Below, in pieces: positions 41,798 through 52,160 of a stretch of 64,000 nt of DNA. The notes beneath the pieces were generated by a model. That model worked only from the letters and a program-made list of their open reading frames with translations, made no database searches and was not told the DNA's origin. The position numbers were made by a program, and so were the translations under genes. Each line of letters begins with the position of its first letter. Within the stretch, counting starts at the first letter, position 1. Origin of the DNA: Mycoplasma sp. Bg1 (GTDB lineage Bacteria; Bacillota_I; Bacilli_A; Mycoplasmatales; Hepatoplasmataceae); the NCBI GenBank assembly GCA_001641205.1, contig LSMX01000002.1, forward strand, positions 62,001 through 126,000, given 5' to 3'.

Positions 41798-43081
41798 TTA
41801 CAATACAAGTCCTGACTCTTTTACATAAAGATCTTGCCAAGAGAGATTACCTTCATAATAAATTTGTCTAATTATCTTTTCTGTTATATTATTAATTACT
41901 ACATTATTATTTTGATCATCTTTTATAGTAAGCCCATCATTATTTGCAATAATTGCAATTGCATCTATTGCCAATGGATTATAAGCATTTGATTTTTCAA
42001 GTTCTTCTAAACTAGAATATCCTCAAGTAGAATATTCAAAAGTTTTTCCATCAGATTGAGGTTCTCTTGATTGAAAACCAATATATGGAGCAGCAGAAGT
42101 TCCAGCAGGAGGATTAACTTTCGAAGCATCACCAGAACCATTTTGAACATGACTAAGATAAACATTGTATTCATTTGCAATGGGAGATAATTTTGTTTCA
42201 AAATCAGTAATTATTGCTTGAACTGATGTTGACCCTACTTGTACAATTTTAACTTTTTTATCAAATCCATCAAATTCTTTTAAATCTACTTCTCCATATA
42301 AAATTTGCATTAATTCTTTTTCTGCTTTTATAGTTTCATCATCAGATCATTTCTCTTCCCCAATAGAAATTTCTCCATCAGTTTCAATGATTTTTTCTGC
42401 AGCAGGTGAATGAAGAATTCATTGGTAATAAGCATATGAAATCTTTTCCTCATTACTTAATCCATTGAGCTCTTCTATCGAAGCCCCACCAATAGTTCAA
42501 TAAATATAATTAGAATTATTTTTTTCATTAATTGTTGGCTGAACCTTTAATATTTCTGCTTCTGTTGTTCCTTTTTCTACTCTAAAAAATTGGTTAAAAT
42601 TTCGAGATGGACTATATTTATTAGGGTTAGCTAAATCATCTTTATTTAAAGCAATATTATCTTTTTTTTCAGGTGATACACCATTATAAGCCAAAATAGA
42701 AATATCATCATAAATAGAATCTTTTATAAATTTGTCATCATCATTAAATGTTCCGATGGTTCCGAGGGAAACATAACCAATGGTATTTGCATTAGCCTGA
42801 ACATTGCTTACCATTCGATCATTTGAAGAAACCTCAAATACATTTTTAGAAAATTTTTGAGGTTCACTATTGTCTTCATTACCTAAAACTTTTTTGTCAA
42901 AAGCTTCAAAAGTTCCTGAACTGTGATCCCTTGTATATGCAAAAACATCTCCTTTATTAAAAGCAATAAAAGAAAAAGTAGTCGGAACAAGAAAAACAGC
43001 AAGAATTATAAAAACAAAAATAGAATAGACTGTTCTTTTTGCTATAGGTTTATTAAAAAAAAGTTTAGTTTTAGTTCACAT
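41798..43081 (-). CDS. pstS: PstS-like phosphate-binding protein, circularly permuted (system 2)
   Basis: This 427-residue protein (UGA-Trp at residue 2) has an N-terminal anchor (about 17-40). Its extracellular order is TRDHSSGTFEAF (50-61), ANANTIGYVSLGTI, YAYYQWILHSPAAEKII, then VGSTSVQAI (from 282), HVQNGSGDASK (from 312), AIDAIAIIANNDGL and finally IIRQIYYEGNLSWQDL (about 403-418). Classical PstS starts with GSTSVxP, GSGxG, VxPxxGL and IFxGxIxxWxDLG, and only then reaches RxDxSGTxxxF, PGAIGY and FLxYM. The blocks are all there but rotated. It heads the system 2 operon, so phosphate binding is likely. No lipobox Cys is visible. Confidence 0.85.
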
Positions 43082-43181
43082 AATCTTTATTTTACAAAAA
43101 AATGAGGATAGACTATATCCTTTACACCTTATTTATACACATTTTATAAAATTATTAATTAGTTTTTTAATATTTTAAAAT

Positions 43182-44795
43182 CTATTTGAAGAAAAAAAGA
43201 TGATTATTATTATCATTTTTTGATCAAATTGTAAGTTCATTATATGTTTTATCATATAAATATTCATGTTCACATCTTTTTAAAAAATTGCTTGTTAAAA
43301 AAATACTTTTTGTCCCAAAATTTGTAATTAATTCGCCATTAAATTTAATTGGTTTATCAACAATTAATGAAAAATTATAATCATGAGCAATATTTTGAAT
43401 AAGATATAATTCAATGAAATTTGCATTTCCTAATTTATCATTTAATTCTAAAGTTAAAAAAAGATTTTTTGGAATTATTGTTTTTGTAATAATTAACTGA
43501 AAAATTATGTTTTTAGGAATTTTAAAAATAAAATGATTATTACTATTTTTATTTGCAATTAAAATTGCTCTATTTACAAGTTTTTCTCAAATAATATTTG
43601 AATTATAATAAATATTATTTAAATAATATTGCTGTTCATAACTTAAATTTGGATTAAGAATAAAAAAATCCTTATTTCTAATAACAGACTGACTTCTTAA
43701 AATAATTGAATTACTTTTTAATTTTAAAATTTCTATACGATAATCAGTAAAATTTTTAATCATTTTTGAATAATTCAAATTAGTAATTTTTTTGTCATCA
43801 TTATGATGATTTAAATATAATTCATATTTAATTTTTGAAAGCATTTCTAGAAGATCATTGCTATTAGAAATTGTTCCCTCAATTCCTGTTAAAAGAAATT
43901 TCATTTCAACACTATTAATCCCAATTTCTTCTTCCCACTCATTTTTAAAATCTTCAATAATAATTGCTCATTTATTTAAAAGTTGCTTTGGATTTTTAAC
44001 AAATTTTGAACCATGATCAGCAATATAAATTGTAAAATCATTTTGATTATATGTTTTATAACCATTTTTTTTAATAAAATTAGAAAAGGAAATAAAAAAA
44101 TCAATTATATTTGAATATAAAATTCCTTCTAAAAAATTTTCATCAAGATTTATTGCAATTAACGCAAGTTTTTTTGTTTTACTTTTTTTAATATCCTTTT
44201 TAATATTTAAAAAAATTCTTCTTGGAGATAATAATCTTTCATTAATATTTGCAATTGTCATTGCAAATTCATTTGGAAAAGTAGTAATAATGGTATTACA
44301 TTTTAAAATTCTAGTATTAGGATCAAAATTGAAATTATTAATTTTTATCTTAGCAGTAGTAACTTCATCAATTGAGAAAAAAATTATTTGATGATTAAAG
44401 GAACTATGTAAAAAAATATCAAAATCTTCTTGTGAAGAAGTTCCTAATGTAATTTTATTATATAAATTCAATAATGTTTGACTTTGTTGATTTTTTATAA
44501 TTGCTTGTTTAAATGAATTAAGAGTCATTTTATTATTAAAAATATCTTGATTAATTTTAATTTTTGTAGTAAAAAACTTTTTAAAAGTAATTATCTCATT
44601 ATCTAAATCAAAGCTAATTAAAACCTGCATTTTATCTAAGGCTTTACTTCTTAAAAAATATTGTCTTTTAAGAATTAATCTATTTGTAAAAATAAAAAAA
44701 ACAAAAAGGATAATTATAGCTGATACTAATATTCCAATTACTAATCCTAATGTATAATCTATTGTTTCTGTTTTATATATTATGGGCGGAGTCAT
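43182..44795 (-). CDS. Membrane protein with degenerate GGDEF-EAL-like layout (tentative)
   Basis: The 537-residue frame (UGA-Trp at 276 and others) has an N-terminal transmembrane helix (about residues 13-38) and a long cytoplasmic part. Residues around 190-255 (LALIAINLDENFLEGILYSN, KKNGYKTYNQNDFTIYIAD) recall a GGDEF domain that has lost its catalytic loop. The C-terminal part (FLTLELNDKL, NFSLIVDKPIKFNGELITNF, KSIFLTSNFLKRC) follows the order of EAL-domain strands (E-L-T-E, DDFG, KID) without the catalytic acids. c-di-GMP enzymes are not expected in such a genome, so if real it is inactive or a receptor. The comparison is by eye; an unrelated membrane protein remains possible. Confidence 0.45.
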
Positions 44796-44822
44796 GATAT
44801 CTCTTATGTAGTAATTATATCT

Positions 44823-46937
44823 CTATGAAGGAAGTTTAATAACATAGGCGCTATGTCCTTTTAAAATTTCTTTAACTCCATATTCTCGGTGAAAAGCAAC
44901 AGTAATAAATTCATCATCTGCAGAAACTACAACTCCCTCTCCAAAATTTTTATGATAAATTATATCTCCAACAATAACATTATTTGTATTTTCATTATAA
45001 GGACCGATATTTGCAAAAGAGAAAGCAGATTTTTTCTTCATTGATGAAGGCGCTATTTTTTGCATTTTTAATGAATCAAGTTCAATTAAAAAACGAGATT
45101 TATTTAAAGCAGCAAAAGGTGGATAATTTAATGTTCCACTTGCATAACTTAAATATAAAAAATCTTTTGCTCTTGTAATTGCAACATAAGCAATTCTTCT
45201 TTCCTCTTCTAAATTTTTAATTGTCTCCACCCATTTGCTAGGAATAATTCCTTCATTTAAACCAACAAAAAAAACAACTTTAAATTCAGTTCCTTTTGCA
45301 GCATGTCCCGTAATTAAAGTAACATGATCTTTTCGACTATTTTTATCAGTAGAAGAAAATAAAGCTACATTATTAAAGAAATTAATAATTTGATCTTCAA
45401 ATGATTCTTTTTTATTAAATGCAGTTTTTAACTGTTCTAATAAAGAATAAATATTATCACTTTTACCTTCAATTTGATCATAATGAGCAAGAAGGCCAAT
45501 TTCTACTAATAATTCTCGAAGAACATTTGCAACCGTTTTTGAAGTAAGTTTAATTTTCATAAATTTTTTAAAAATATTAACAAATATAACAAGACTGGCT
45601 GGCAATTTCGTATCTGGATTACTTAAATATTCTCATAAATTTTGGTTTTGATTTGCTGCTGCTATTTGTAGTTTGCTTAAAGTTACTACCCCAATTCCTC
45701 TAGCGGGCATATTAATAATTTCTAGTAAAGATCATAAATCTTTTTTACAAAGAAAATGAAGATAATTTAAACTATCTTTTACTTCTTTTCTTTCAAAAAA
45801 CTTAAATCCTCCTACTAAAATATAAGGAATTTGATGTTTTAATAATTGATTTTCAAAGGGTAATGAAACATAATTGGAACGATAAATAATTGCAACATCG
45901 TGATAAGCAATTTGCTTATCATTTCGTAATCTTTGAATTTCTTGAACTACTTTTCAAGCTTCTTCTTCTTTTGAATCTCCTGTAATTATTGTTATTGGTG
46001 TTCCATTAATTTTTGTAGGAAAATTATCAAAAGCAATCCTATTTTTATTATGATTAATTAAATTATTAGATAATTTAATTATTTCTGGAGTTGAGCGATA
46101 ATTAGTATTTAAAATAAAAGTTCTAGTGTTTTTATAATAATGATTAAAGTTCAAAATAATATCAATATTTGCTCCTCTTCAAGAATAAATATTTTGATCT
46201 GGATCACCAACTACAGTAATATTTGAATTTACTGTTGAAATATATTTAATAATATCATATTGTAAATTATTGGTATCCTGAAATTCATCAATAAATATAT
46301 ATTTATATTTTTCTTGATATTTTTTTCTTAAATCAGGATATTTTTTTAAGGCATGATGAACCTCAAGTAAAAGGTCATTAAAATCAAGAGCATTTAAATG
46401 TTTTTTATCTTGTAAATATTTTTTATAAAGAAAAGTAATTTTATTAAAATAGGTGCTTTTAACTTTATCCTCTTTTATTAAATTGGGATCAAGTGAATAA
46501 TCATCAAATCGTTTAGTAACTTCTTTTAATTCTAAATCTGCAATACTCACATTACTTTTTTCAAGTTCAGTTAATGATTTTTTTACTAATTTGTTTCGAT
46601 CTGAAATATCAATAATACGATAGTCTTTATTAATTCCAAGATTTTCGGCTTCAATTCGAAGGAGTCTTGCTGCTCATCCATGATAAGTATAAACATTAAG
46701 AGGTTTTTCTCCTAAAACATCATTTAATCGTTCTTTTACTTCATTTGCTGCCTTATTTGTAAAGGTAATAACTAAAATTTCATATGGTTTTGCAAGATTG
46801 TTTTCAAGTAAATAAGCAATTTTTGCAATTATTGTTCTTGTTTTACCTGAACCAGGTCCAGCAATAATTCTTACTGGACCTTCAACTGCTAAAACTGCAT
46901 CTTGTTGTTTTTTATTTAATTCATCTAAATAATTCAT
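44823..46937 (-). CDS. pcrA: UvrD/PcrA-type 3'-5' DNA helicase
   Basis: This superfamily I helicase unwinds DNA in repair and clears RecA and replication blocks. The 704-residue protein has motif Q/I LNKKQQDAVLAVEGPVRIIAGPGSGKTRT, motif Ia LVITFTNKAANEVKER, motif II FIDEFQDTNNLQY, motif III VVGDPDQNIYSW (Trp by UGA), motif IV NYRSTPEI, and motifs V-VI LITGHAAKGTEFKVVFFVG and RIAYVAITRAKDFLYLS. The C terminus (VGDIIYHKNFGEGVVVS) is the Tudor-like PcrA tail that contacts RNA polymerase. It excises damage downstream of UvrABC, which is also in this window. The start lies one base after the preceding gene's stop. Confidence 0.95.
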
Positions 46938-46938
46938 C

Positions 46939-47814
46939 TTATTTGTTAAGTTCTACTGGTGGGCCTTCATTTGAAAAAGCATCTTTTGGATTTAGTGTTG
47001 TATTTGGAAGATAATAAGAGTCTCCTTCAATTAATGAACGATCAATTATTTTTTTCAAATCAACAACAGAAGTATTTGCAAGCTTATCAATGAAACCCAT
47101 TTTTTGTGGATTAAAAGCAATTGAAATTAATAAAACAATTAAGAAAATTCAATAAATTCCTGTAAATATTTGTTTTAAATAAATAAAAGCTGCAGTTACT
47201 TGGTTTAAAGTGACTCCCCCTGGCATAATATTAGGATTTGTCATATATTCTCTAATAAAAATATAAAAAGCTAAGGTTTCATCTTTTGTTTTTTCAATTG
47301 TTCCTCCATTATCAATAAAGTCTTGTGCTTGACTATAATAAAAGATTGGATTACCTCCTAAAATTAGAGAAATAATCAAAGGCATAATTACAATTATTGT
47401 AAGTGGTAATTCTCGGGTAGTAATTATTTTTTTACTACTTTTAGTAAAGAAAATAGGAGTAATACCAAAAAGTAATTTTCCGAATGTTTGTCCGGGATTT
47501 TTTTTATTAAAAAGAGGAATAAGTAAATTAAAAGCAATTAAAAGCAAAATGGCAAATGAAATAACAAGCATAAAAGCTAATGAATATAATTGTGGAATAA
47601 AATCTGCATATACATCATTGCTTGTCATCTCTTCTCCAATATAATAATCAGTAATATTGGAATATAAAATTGCAAAGAATAAATAAAGAAAAATATTTAC
47701 TAAAAAAATATCAACAAATCTTGCTCCAATTCGTTTTCAAGTTGAAGCAGGATAAATTACTTTTTCACCTTCAATATAAAAATATGGTTTTATATAACTA
47801 CTATTTTCCATCAT
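46939..47814 (-). CDS. RDD family membrane protein
   Basis: The 291-residue protein has the RDD signature near the N terminus: STWKRIGARFVDIFLVNIF (Arg and Asp within the first helix, Trp by UGA). Three to four further hydrophobic segments follow (around residues 37-58, 74-98, 125-145 and 220-240), with PGQTFGKLLFGI corresponding to the second conserved block (GxTxGKxxxGI) of the family. The C-terminal tail is cytoplasmic and acidic. RDD proteins are of mixed function, some being cation antiporters; none can be assigned here. The start codon is the first of two adjacent ATGs. It overlaps no gene but is tightly packed before the helicase. Confidence 0.8.
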
Positions 47815-47824
47815 TAAATTTTAA

Positions 47825-48658
47825 CTATTTATTATTTTTAAAACATTCTACAGTATTTTTTAGCAAGTGAAAAACAGTTAAGGGACCAGTTCCCCCTGGA
47901 GTTGGAGTAATATATGAAGCTTTTTTAGCAACAGATTCAAAATCAGGATCACCATGAATTTCATTTTCTTCCTTAGTAATTCCAATGTTAATAACAATAG
48001 CTCCAGGTTTAACATCGTCACCATGAAATAAGTTTTTCATCCCTACTGCAGAAACAATAATATCGGCAGTAGAGGTGAAATCAAAAATATCATAAGTATC
48101 TTTATTACAAATTGTAACTGTAGCTCCAGCATTTAAAAATAATTTAGCAACTGGTTTTCCAGCAATTTCTCCTGCTCCCAAAATAACTGCATGCTTTCCT
48201 TTTAATTCAATATTATATTTTTTAACTAAACTCATTACACCCTCTGCAGTAGGAGGAATTAATGTTTTTACTCCAAGATCTAATAGACCTTTATTATAAG
48301 GATTAAAACCATCAATATCTTTTGAAGGATTAATAATTTGCATGATTAATTTTGTATCAATTGCTTTTGGTAAAGGAAGTTGAATAAGAATCCCATCAAC
48401 ATTTGGATCTTTATTTAAAAGATTAATTTGCTTTACTAAAAATTCTGTAGTAATGTTTTCTTCTAATTTTAGAAGAGAAAATTCAATTCCAACTTCATTA
48501 CATTTTGCTTTTTTATGTTTAATATAAACACTTGATTCAGCATTTTCTCCCACTTGAACTGCTTTTAAGTGCGGAATTCCAGAAAGAGTTTTGATTTCTT
48601 TTTTTAAATCAACAAATAACTCTTCGGCAAGTTTTTTGCCATCCATTAATATTGCCAT
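47825..48658 (-). CDS. folD: Bifunctional methylenetetrahydrofolate dehydrogenase/cyclohydrolase
   Basis: FolD interconverts 5,10-methylene-THF and 10-formyl-THF, feeding formyl-Met-tRNA and thymidylate synthesis. The 277-residue protein shows the active-site region SSVYIKHKKAKCNEVGIEF (with the catalytic Lys of YxxxK), the motif VDGILIQLPLP, DIDGFNPYNKG, and the C-terminal TPTPGGTGPLTVFHLLKNT. The dinucleotide-binding loop reads VILGAGEIAGKPVAKLFL instead of the usual GRSxxVGxP, so cofactor preference may differ. It lies between tsaD and the RDD gene with one base separating it from tsaD. Confidence 0.95.
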   Translation of the reverse strand: MAILMDGKKLAEELFVDLKKEIKTLSGIPHLKAVQVGENAESSVYIKHKKAKCNEVGIEFSLLKLEENITTEFLVKQINLLNKDPNVDGILIQLPLPKAIDTKLIMQIINPSKDIDGFNPYNKGLLDLGVKTLIPPTAEGVMSLVKKYNIELKGKHAVILGAGEIAGKPVAKLFLNAGATVTICNKDTYDIFDFTSTADIIVSAVGMKNLFHGDDVKPGAIVINIGITKEENEIHGDPDFESVAKKASYITPTPGGTGPLTVFHLLKNTVECFKNNK

Positions 48659-48659
48659 T

Positions 48660-49652
48660 TTATTTACCTAACTTTCTTTTTGGTGAAGCATCTTCAGTAA
48701 GTGCCATTGGAGTTATCAAATTAAAATCAATTAATAATGCACAATAATAACCAATCATTGCAGCATTATCATTTGAATAAATAAACTTAGGAATAAAAGC
48801 ATTCAACTTTTTATTATTTACTAATTCATTTCTTAACATTGAATTAGCACTAACTCCCCCACCAATAATAATATTATTAATATTATATTTTAAAACTGCT
48901 TTGTTTATTTTATTAATTAATTGTTTAATTGCTGCATCTTGAAAACCAGCAGCAATTGCTTCTTTTGAAGCTTTATCTTCTTTTGCTGCTTTTAAAACAT
49001 GTGATTTTAAACCTGAATATGTAAAATTAAAATTAGGAAGATGACTAATTGGACAAGGAAAAAGTTCACCATTATAATTTTTTGCAATGTCATCAATAAT
49101 TGGTCCACCAGGATAATCATATCCAAGAATTTTTGCAACTTTATCAAAAGCTTCACCAATTGCATCATCAATTGTTTCTCCAATAATTGATAACTTAAAC
49201 CCTTCTTTTAAAGCAAGAATTGTATGTCCACCAGAAGCAATTAAAACTAAAGCTTTTTCAGGAATATTTTTTTCTTCTTCTCCTATAAACGGACTAAAAG
49301 CATGGGCACCGAGATGATTTATTCCAAATACAGGAATATTTAATGAAAACCCTAATGCTTTTGCAACAATCATTCCAATTTGTAAAGTATTTATAAGTCC
49401 TGGACCTTGAGTTACTGCAATTGCATCTAATTCATTTAAACTTAAATTGCTTTCTTTTAATGCAAGAGTAATTAAACTAAAAATATTTTTTGTATGTAAT
49501 CTACTTGCAAGTTCAGGAATTACTCCCCCAAATTTATTATGATCTTCAATTTGAGAATGAGTTTTTAAAGACAAAACATCAACTCCCTCTAAAAGAGAAA
49601 TTGATGTGTCATCACAGCTAGTTTCAATTGCAAGTATTTTTTTCTCAATCAT
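48660..49652 (-). CDS. tsaD: tRNA N6-adenosine threonylcarbamoyltransferase TsaD
   Basis: TsaD transfers the threonylcarbamoyl group to A37 of ANN-decoding tRNAs. The 330-residue protein starts ILAIETSCDDTSISLLEG, contains the metal-binding HxxxH in GINHLGAHAFSPF, the phosphate-binding loops ALVLIASGGHTILA and GPGLINTLQIG, and YPGGPIIDDIAK, ending with YSNDNAAMIGYY and the Lys/Arg tail. It is in the same strand block as tsaB and tsaE, so three of the four t6A proteins are encoded here (tsaC is not seen). Confidence 0.97.
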   Translation of the reverse strand: MIEKKILAIETSCDDTSISLLEGVDVLSLKTHSQIEDHNKFGGVIPELASRLHTKNIFSLITLALKESNLSLNELDAIAVTQGPGLINTLQIGMIVAKALGFSLNIPVFGINHLGAHAFSPFIGEEEKNIPEKALVLIASGGHTILALKEGFKLSIIGETIDDAIGEAFDKVAKILGYDYPGGPIIDDIAKNYNGELFPCPISHLPNFNFTYSGLKSHVLKAAKEDKASKEAIAAGFQDAAIKQLINKINKAVLKYNINNIIIGGGVSANSMLRNELVNNKKLNAFIPKFIYSNDNAAMIGYYCALLIDFNLITPMALTEDASPKRKLGK

Positions 49653-49655
49653 AAT

Positions 49656-50996
49656 TTAAAATTCTAATTCACCTGGAGTTCTTGGAAAAGGAAGAACATC
49701 GCGAATATTTTCTGTTCCCGTAAGAAGCATAATTAATCTTTCAAATCCAAGTCCAAATCCTGAACTAGGAGCATAACCATTTTTTCTAAAATCAATATAT
49801 CATTCTAGTCCTTTAACAGTTATCCCTTTTTCCTCAATGGTACTTAATAATTTATCATAGTCTTCTTCCCTTTGGGAACCACCAATTAATTCTCCAATAG
49901 AAGGAACAAGTAAATCAAATCCTCTTGAAGTTTTTTTATCTTCATTTTGATACATATAAAATGATTTTATTTCTTTTGGATAATCATGTACAAAAATTGG
50001 TCCTTTTGCATAAATTCCAGAAAGATATTTTTCATGTTCAGAAGCTAAATCCATTCCAAAATGAAGATCAGTAATTTCAAATTTAACCCCTTTTGCTTGG
50101 GCTTCTTTTAAAATTTCAATTGCTTTTTCATAAGAAATTCTTTTGTAAGGAAGAGCAATTAAATTAGTTAAAATTTTTTCTAAATCAATTTTATTAAAAG
50201 CAGAAAGAAAAGCTAATTCTATATCATCTATTTTCAATATTTTTTTTGTAATAAATTTAATCATTTCTTCTGCAATATCCATCATTTGATTATAATCACA
50301 AAAAGTTACTTCTGGTTCTATCATTCAAAATTCACTTGCATGTCTTGTGGTATTGGAATTTTCTGCTCTAAAAGTTGGAGCAAAAGTATAAACTTTTCCA
50401 AAAGCCTGTGCATATGCTTCTGCATGGAGCTGCCCTGAAACTGAAAGTGAACCTTGATTTGAGAAGAAAGGTTTTCCATCTTGGGTTTTAACTTCAAAAG
50501 TTTCTCCTGCTCCTTCAGCATCATTTTTTGTAATAATTGGAGCATGAATATAATGATAATTATTTAAAGTGAAATATTCATGAATTGCCAATGCAGAATC
50601 ACTTCTAATTTTCATGATTGCTTGAAATAATTTTGTTCTTGGTCTTAAGTGTGCTTGTTTTCTTAAAAATTCTAAACTATGGTCTTTTTTTCCAAGAGGA
50701 TACTCTTCCTGTGCTAAATTAATTTTATTAACTTTAGAAACATCAATTTCTAAAGTTTTATTTTTTCCTTGTGCAGTTTTTCCTTCAATTTCAATTGCAG
50801 AAAATAAAGAAGCATTTGCAAGAAGATCATAAAGTTCTTTATTTGTTGCTTTATAAACTAATTGAATTCCATTTAAAGATGAACCATCAAATAATTCGAT
50901 AAATCCAATATTTTTTGAAATACGATTAAAACGAATCCATCCTTTTGCAATAACTGCTTTTCCTATTTTTTGTTGTAAAATTTGTTTTATTTCCAT
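49656..50996 (-). CDS. asnS: Asparaginyl-tRNA synthetase
   Basis: AsnRS charges tRNA-Asn. The 446-residue protein has the N-terminal OB-fold anticodon domain (AVIAKGWIRFNRISKNIGFI), the class II core with FLRKQAHLRPRTKLFQAI and FFSNQGSLSVSGQLHAEAYA, motif 2 FRAENSNTTRHASEFWMIEP (Trp by UGA), and motif 3 GFGLGFERLIMLLTG. I chose ATG 50996, which has AAAGGA upstream, rather than an in-frame ATG eleven codons earlier (MEINLF), which would overlap tsaB and lacks a ribosome site. Confidence 0.96.
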
Positions 50997-51009
50997 ATCA
51001 CTTTCCTTT

Positions 51010-51549
51010 CTAAATAAATTTATTTCCATATTGAAGTTTAATATTTTTTAAATCATTACATGCCTTAAAACTTCTAGTATCAATCTTGGTTTGCAAAGAT
51101 TTTTTTGTAAATTTTTCATATCCAATAATTGTTTGAGATTTATCAATTTTAGATAAAAGCAAAATTATATCATAATGAAAATAAAAAAATCATTTACGAA
51201 CAAGAAATTTATTTCTTCCAATCTCTATTGCAACTTTTTGTTTTTTTGTTTTAAGAAGATTAAAATTATTAATAATATAAAAGTTATTTGTTGGATTTAC
51301 TAATTCAAAAGTTTGAATTATATTTAAAGCAACTTTTGTTCCAGTAAAAGATCCTGGACCAATTGTAAAATAATAACCTTTAATATCTGAAAGATTTATT
51401 TGATTTTTTTCTAAAAATTCTTTAATTCAATAAACTCCATTATTTGCTGTATTTTTGTCTGTTTTAATACTTTTAAAAGTTAACACTTTTTTATTATTAA
51501 TAATTGCAAGATTAAACTGTTTTCCAACACTATCAACAAAAAGTTCCAT
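51010..51549 (-). CDS. tsaB: tRNA threonylcarbamoyladenosine biosynthesis protein TsaB
   Basis: TsaB is the non-catalytic ASKHA-fold partner of TsaD. The 179-residue protein starts MELFVDSVGKQFNLAIINN and has the diagnostic GPGSFTGTKVALNIIQ motif near residue 73-88, with UGA-Trp at residues 48 and 131. The C-terminal part is shorter and less conserved than in Escherichia coli (about 230 residues), normal for mollicutes. Its ATG immediately follows the tsaE stop (TAA ATG), so it is coupled to it. Confidence 0.88.
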
Positions 51550-51957
51550 TTAAGTTCTTTCCTTTACTTGAATTATTCTTTGATTATCATCACTTATAGT
51601 AATTTTAACTAAAATATATTTTTCCAAAAAACGTTGAACAATTTTTTCGCCTCATTCAACAACCACAATGTTATCTTTTAAATCTTCTACAATAAGTGCA
51701 TTAAATTCTCTTGATTTTAATTTGGGAGCAAAATAAAGATCATAATGGACTAGATTTAAATATTGATTTTTTATAGCAAAAGAGGGTGAAGTAATTTTTT
51801 CATTAATACCTAAAGCATGAGCCATTCCGCTTACAAGAACTGTTTTTCCTGCACCAACTTCTCCTTTTAAAATAAAAAGTTTATAGCTTCCAAAGGTTTT
51901 AATTAATTTTTCACCAAATAACATTGTTTCTTTTTCACTATTTGTTTTTTGAATCAT
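51550..51957 (-). CDS. tsaE: tRNA threonylcarbamoyladenosine biosynthesis ATPase TsaE
   Basis: TsaE is the P-loop ATPase needed for turnover of the TsaBD complex. The 135-residue protein has Walker A KGEVGAGKTVLVSGMAHALG (the family's GxxGAGKT), switch region ITSPSFAIKNQYL, the strand VHYDLYF and the late IVVVEWGEKI (Trp by UGA). I chose ATG 51957 because upstream sequence is the tRNA-His gene; the frame extends into it without meaning. First protein gene after tRNA-His. Confidence 0.92.
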
Positions 51958-51979
51958 AATATAAAAAATAATAAAAAAA

Positions 51980-52056
51980 TGGGGCAAGTGACGGGAATTG
52001 AACCCGCGCATCTCGGTACCACAAACCGATGTGTTAACCACTTCACCACACTTGCC
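51980..52056 (-). tRNA. tRNA-His (GTG anticodon)
   Basis: On the minus strand the cloverleaf is complete: G-1, acceptor stem GCAAGTG/CACTTGC, D arm with AGTGGTTAA, anticodon arm CGGTT-TGTGGTA-style with anticodon GTG, T arm GCGGGTTCAATTCCCG-type, discriminator C opposing G-1 and an encoded CCA. The extra G-1 paired to C73 is the histidine identity element. It lies 22 bases before tsaE. Confidence 0.96.
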
Positions 52057-52103
52057 ATTAAAAGTAATAAAATTAAATTACCATTTAATTATAATAGTTT
52101 TTC

Positions 52104-52135
52104 AAAAAAAAGAAACTAAGGAGCTTCTTTTTTTT
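52104..52135 (-). terminator. Probable terminator after the P1B ATPase gene
   Basis: On the minus strand AAAAAAGAAGCT, a short loop and AGTTTCTTTTTTTT follow the ATPase stop (52161) by 26 bases. The stem is A/T-rich and imperfect, but the U run is long. Confidence 0.6.
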
Positions 52136-52160
52136 ATATTTCTAAACATAATGAATTTTA

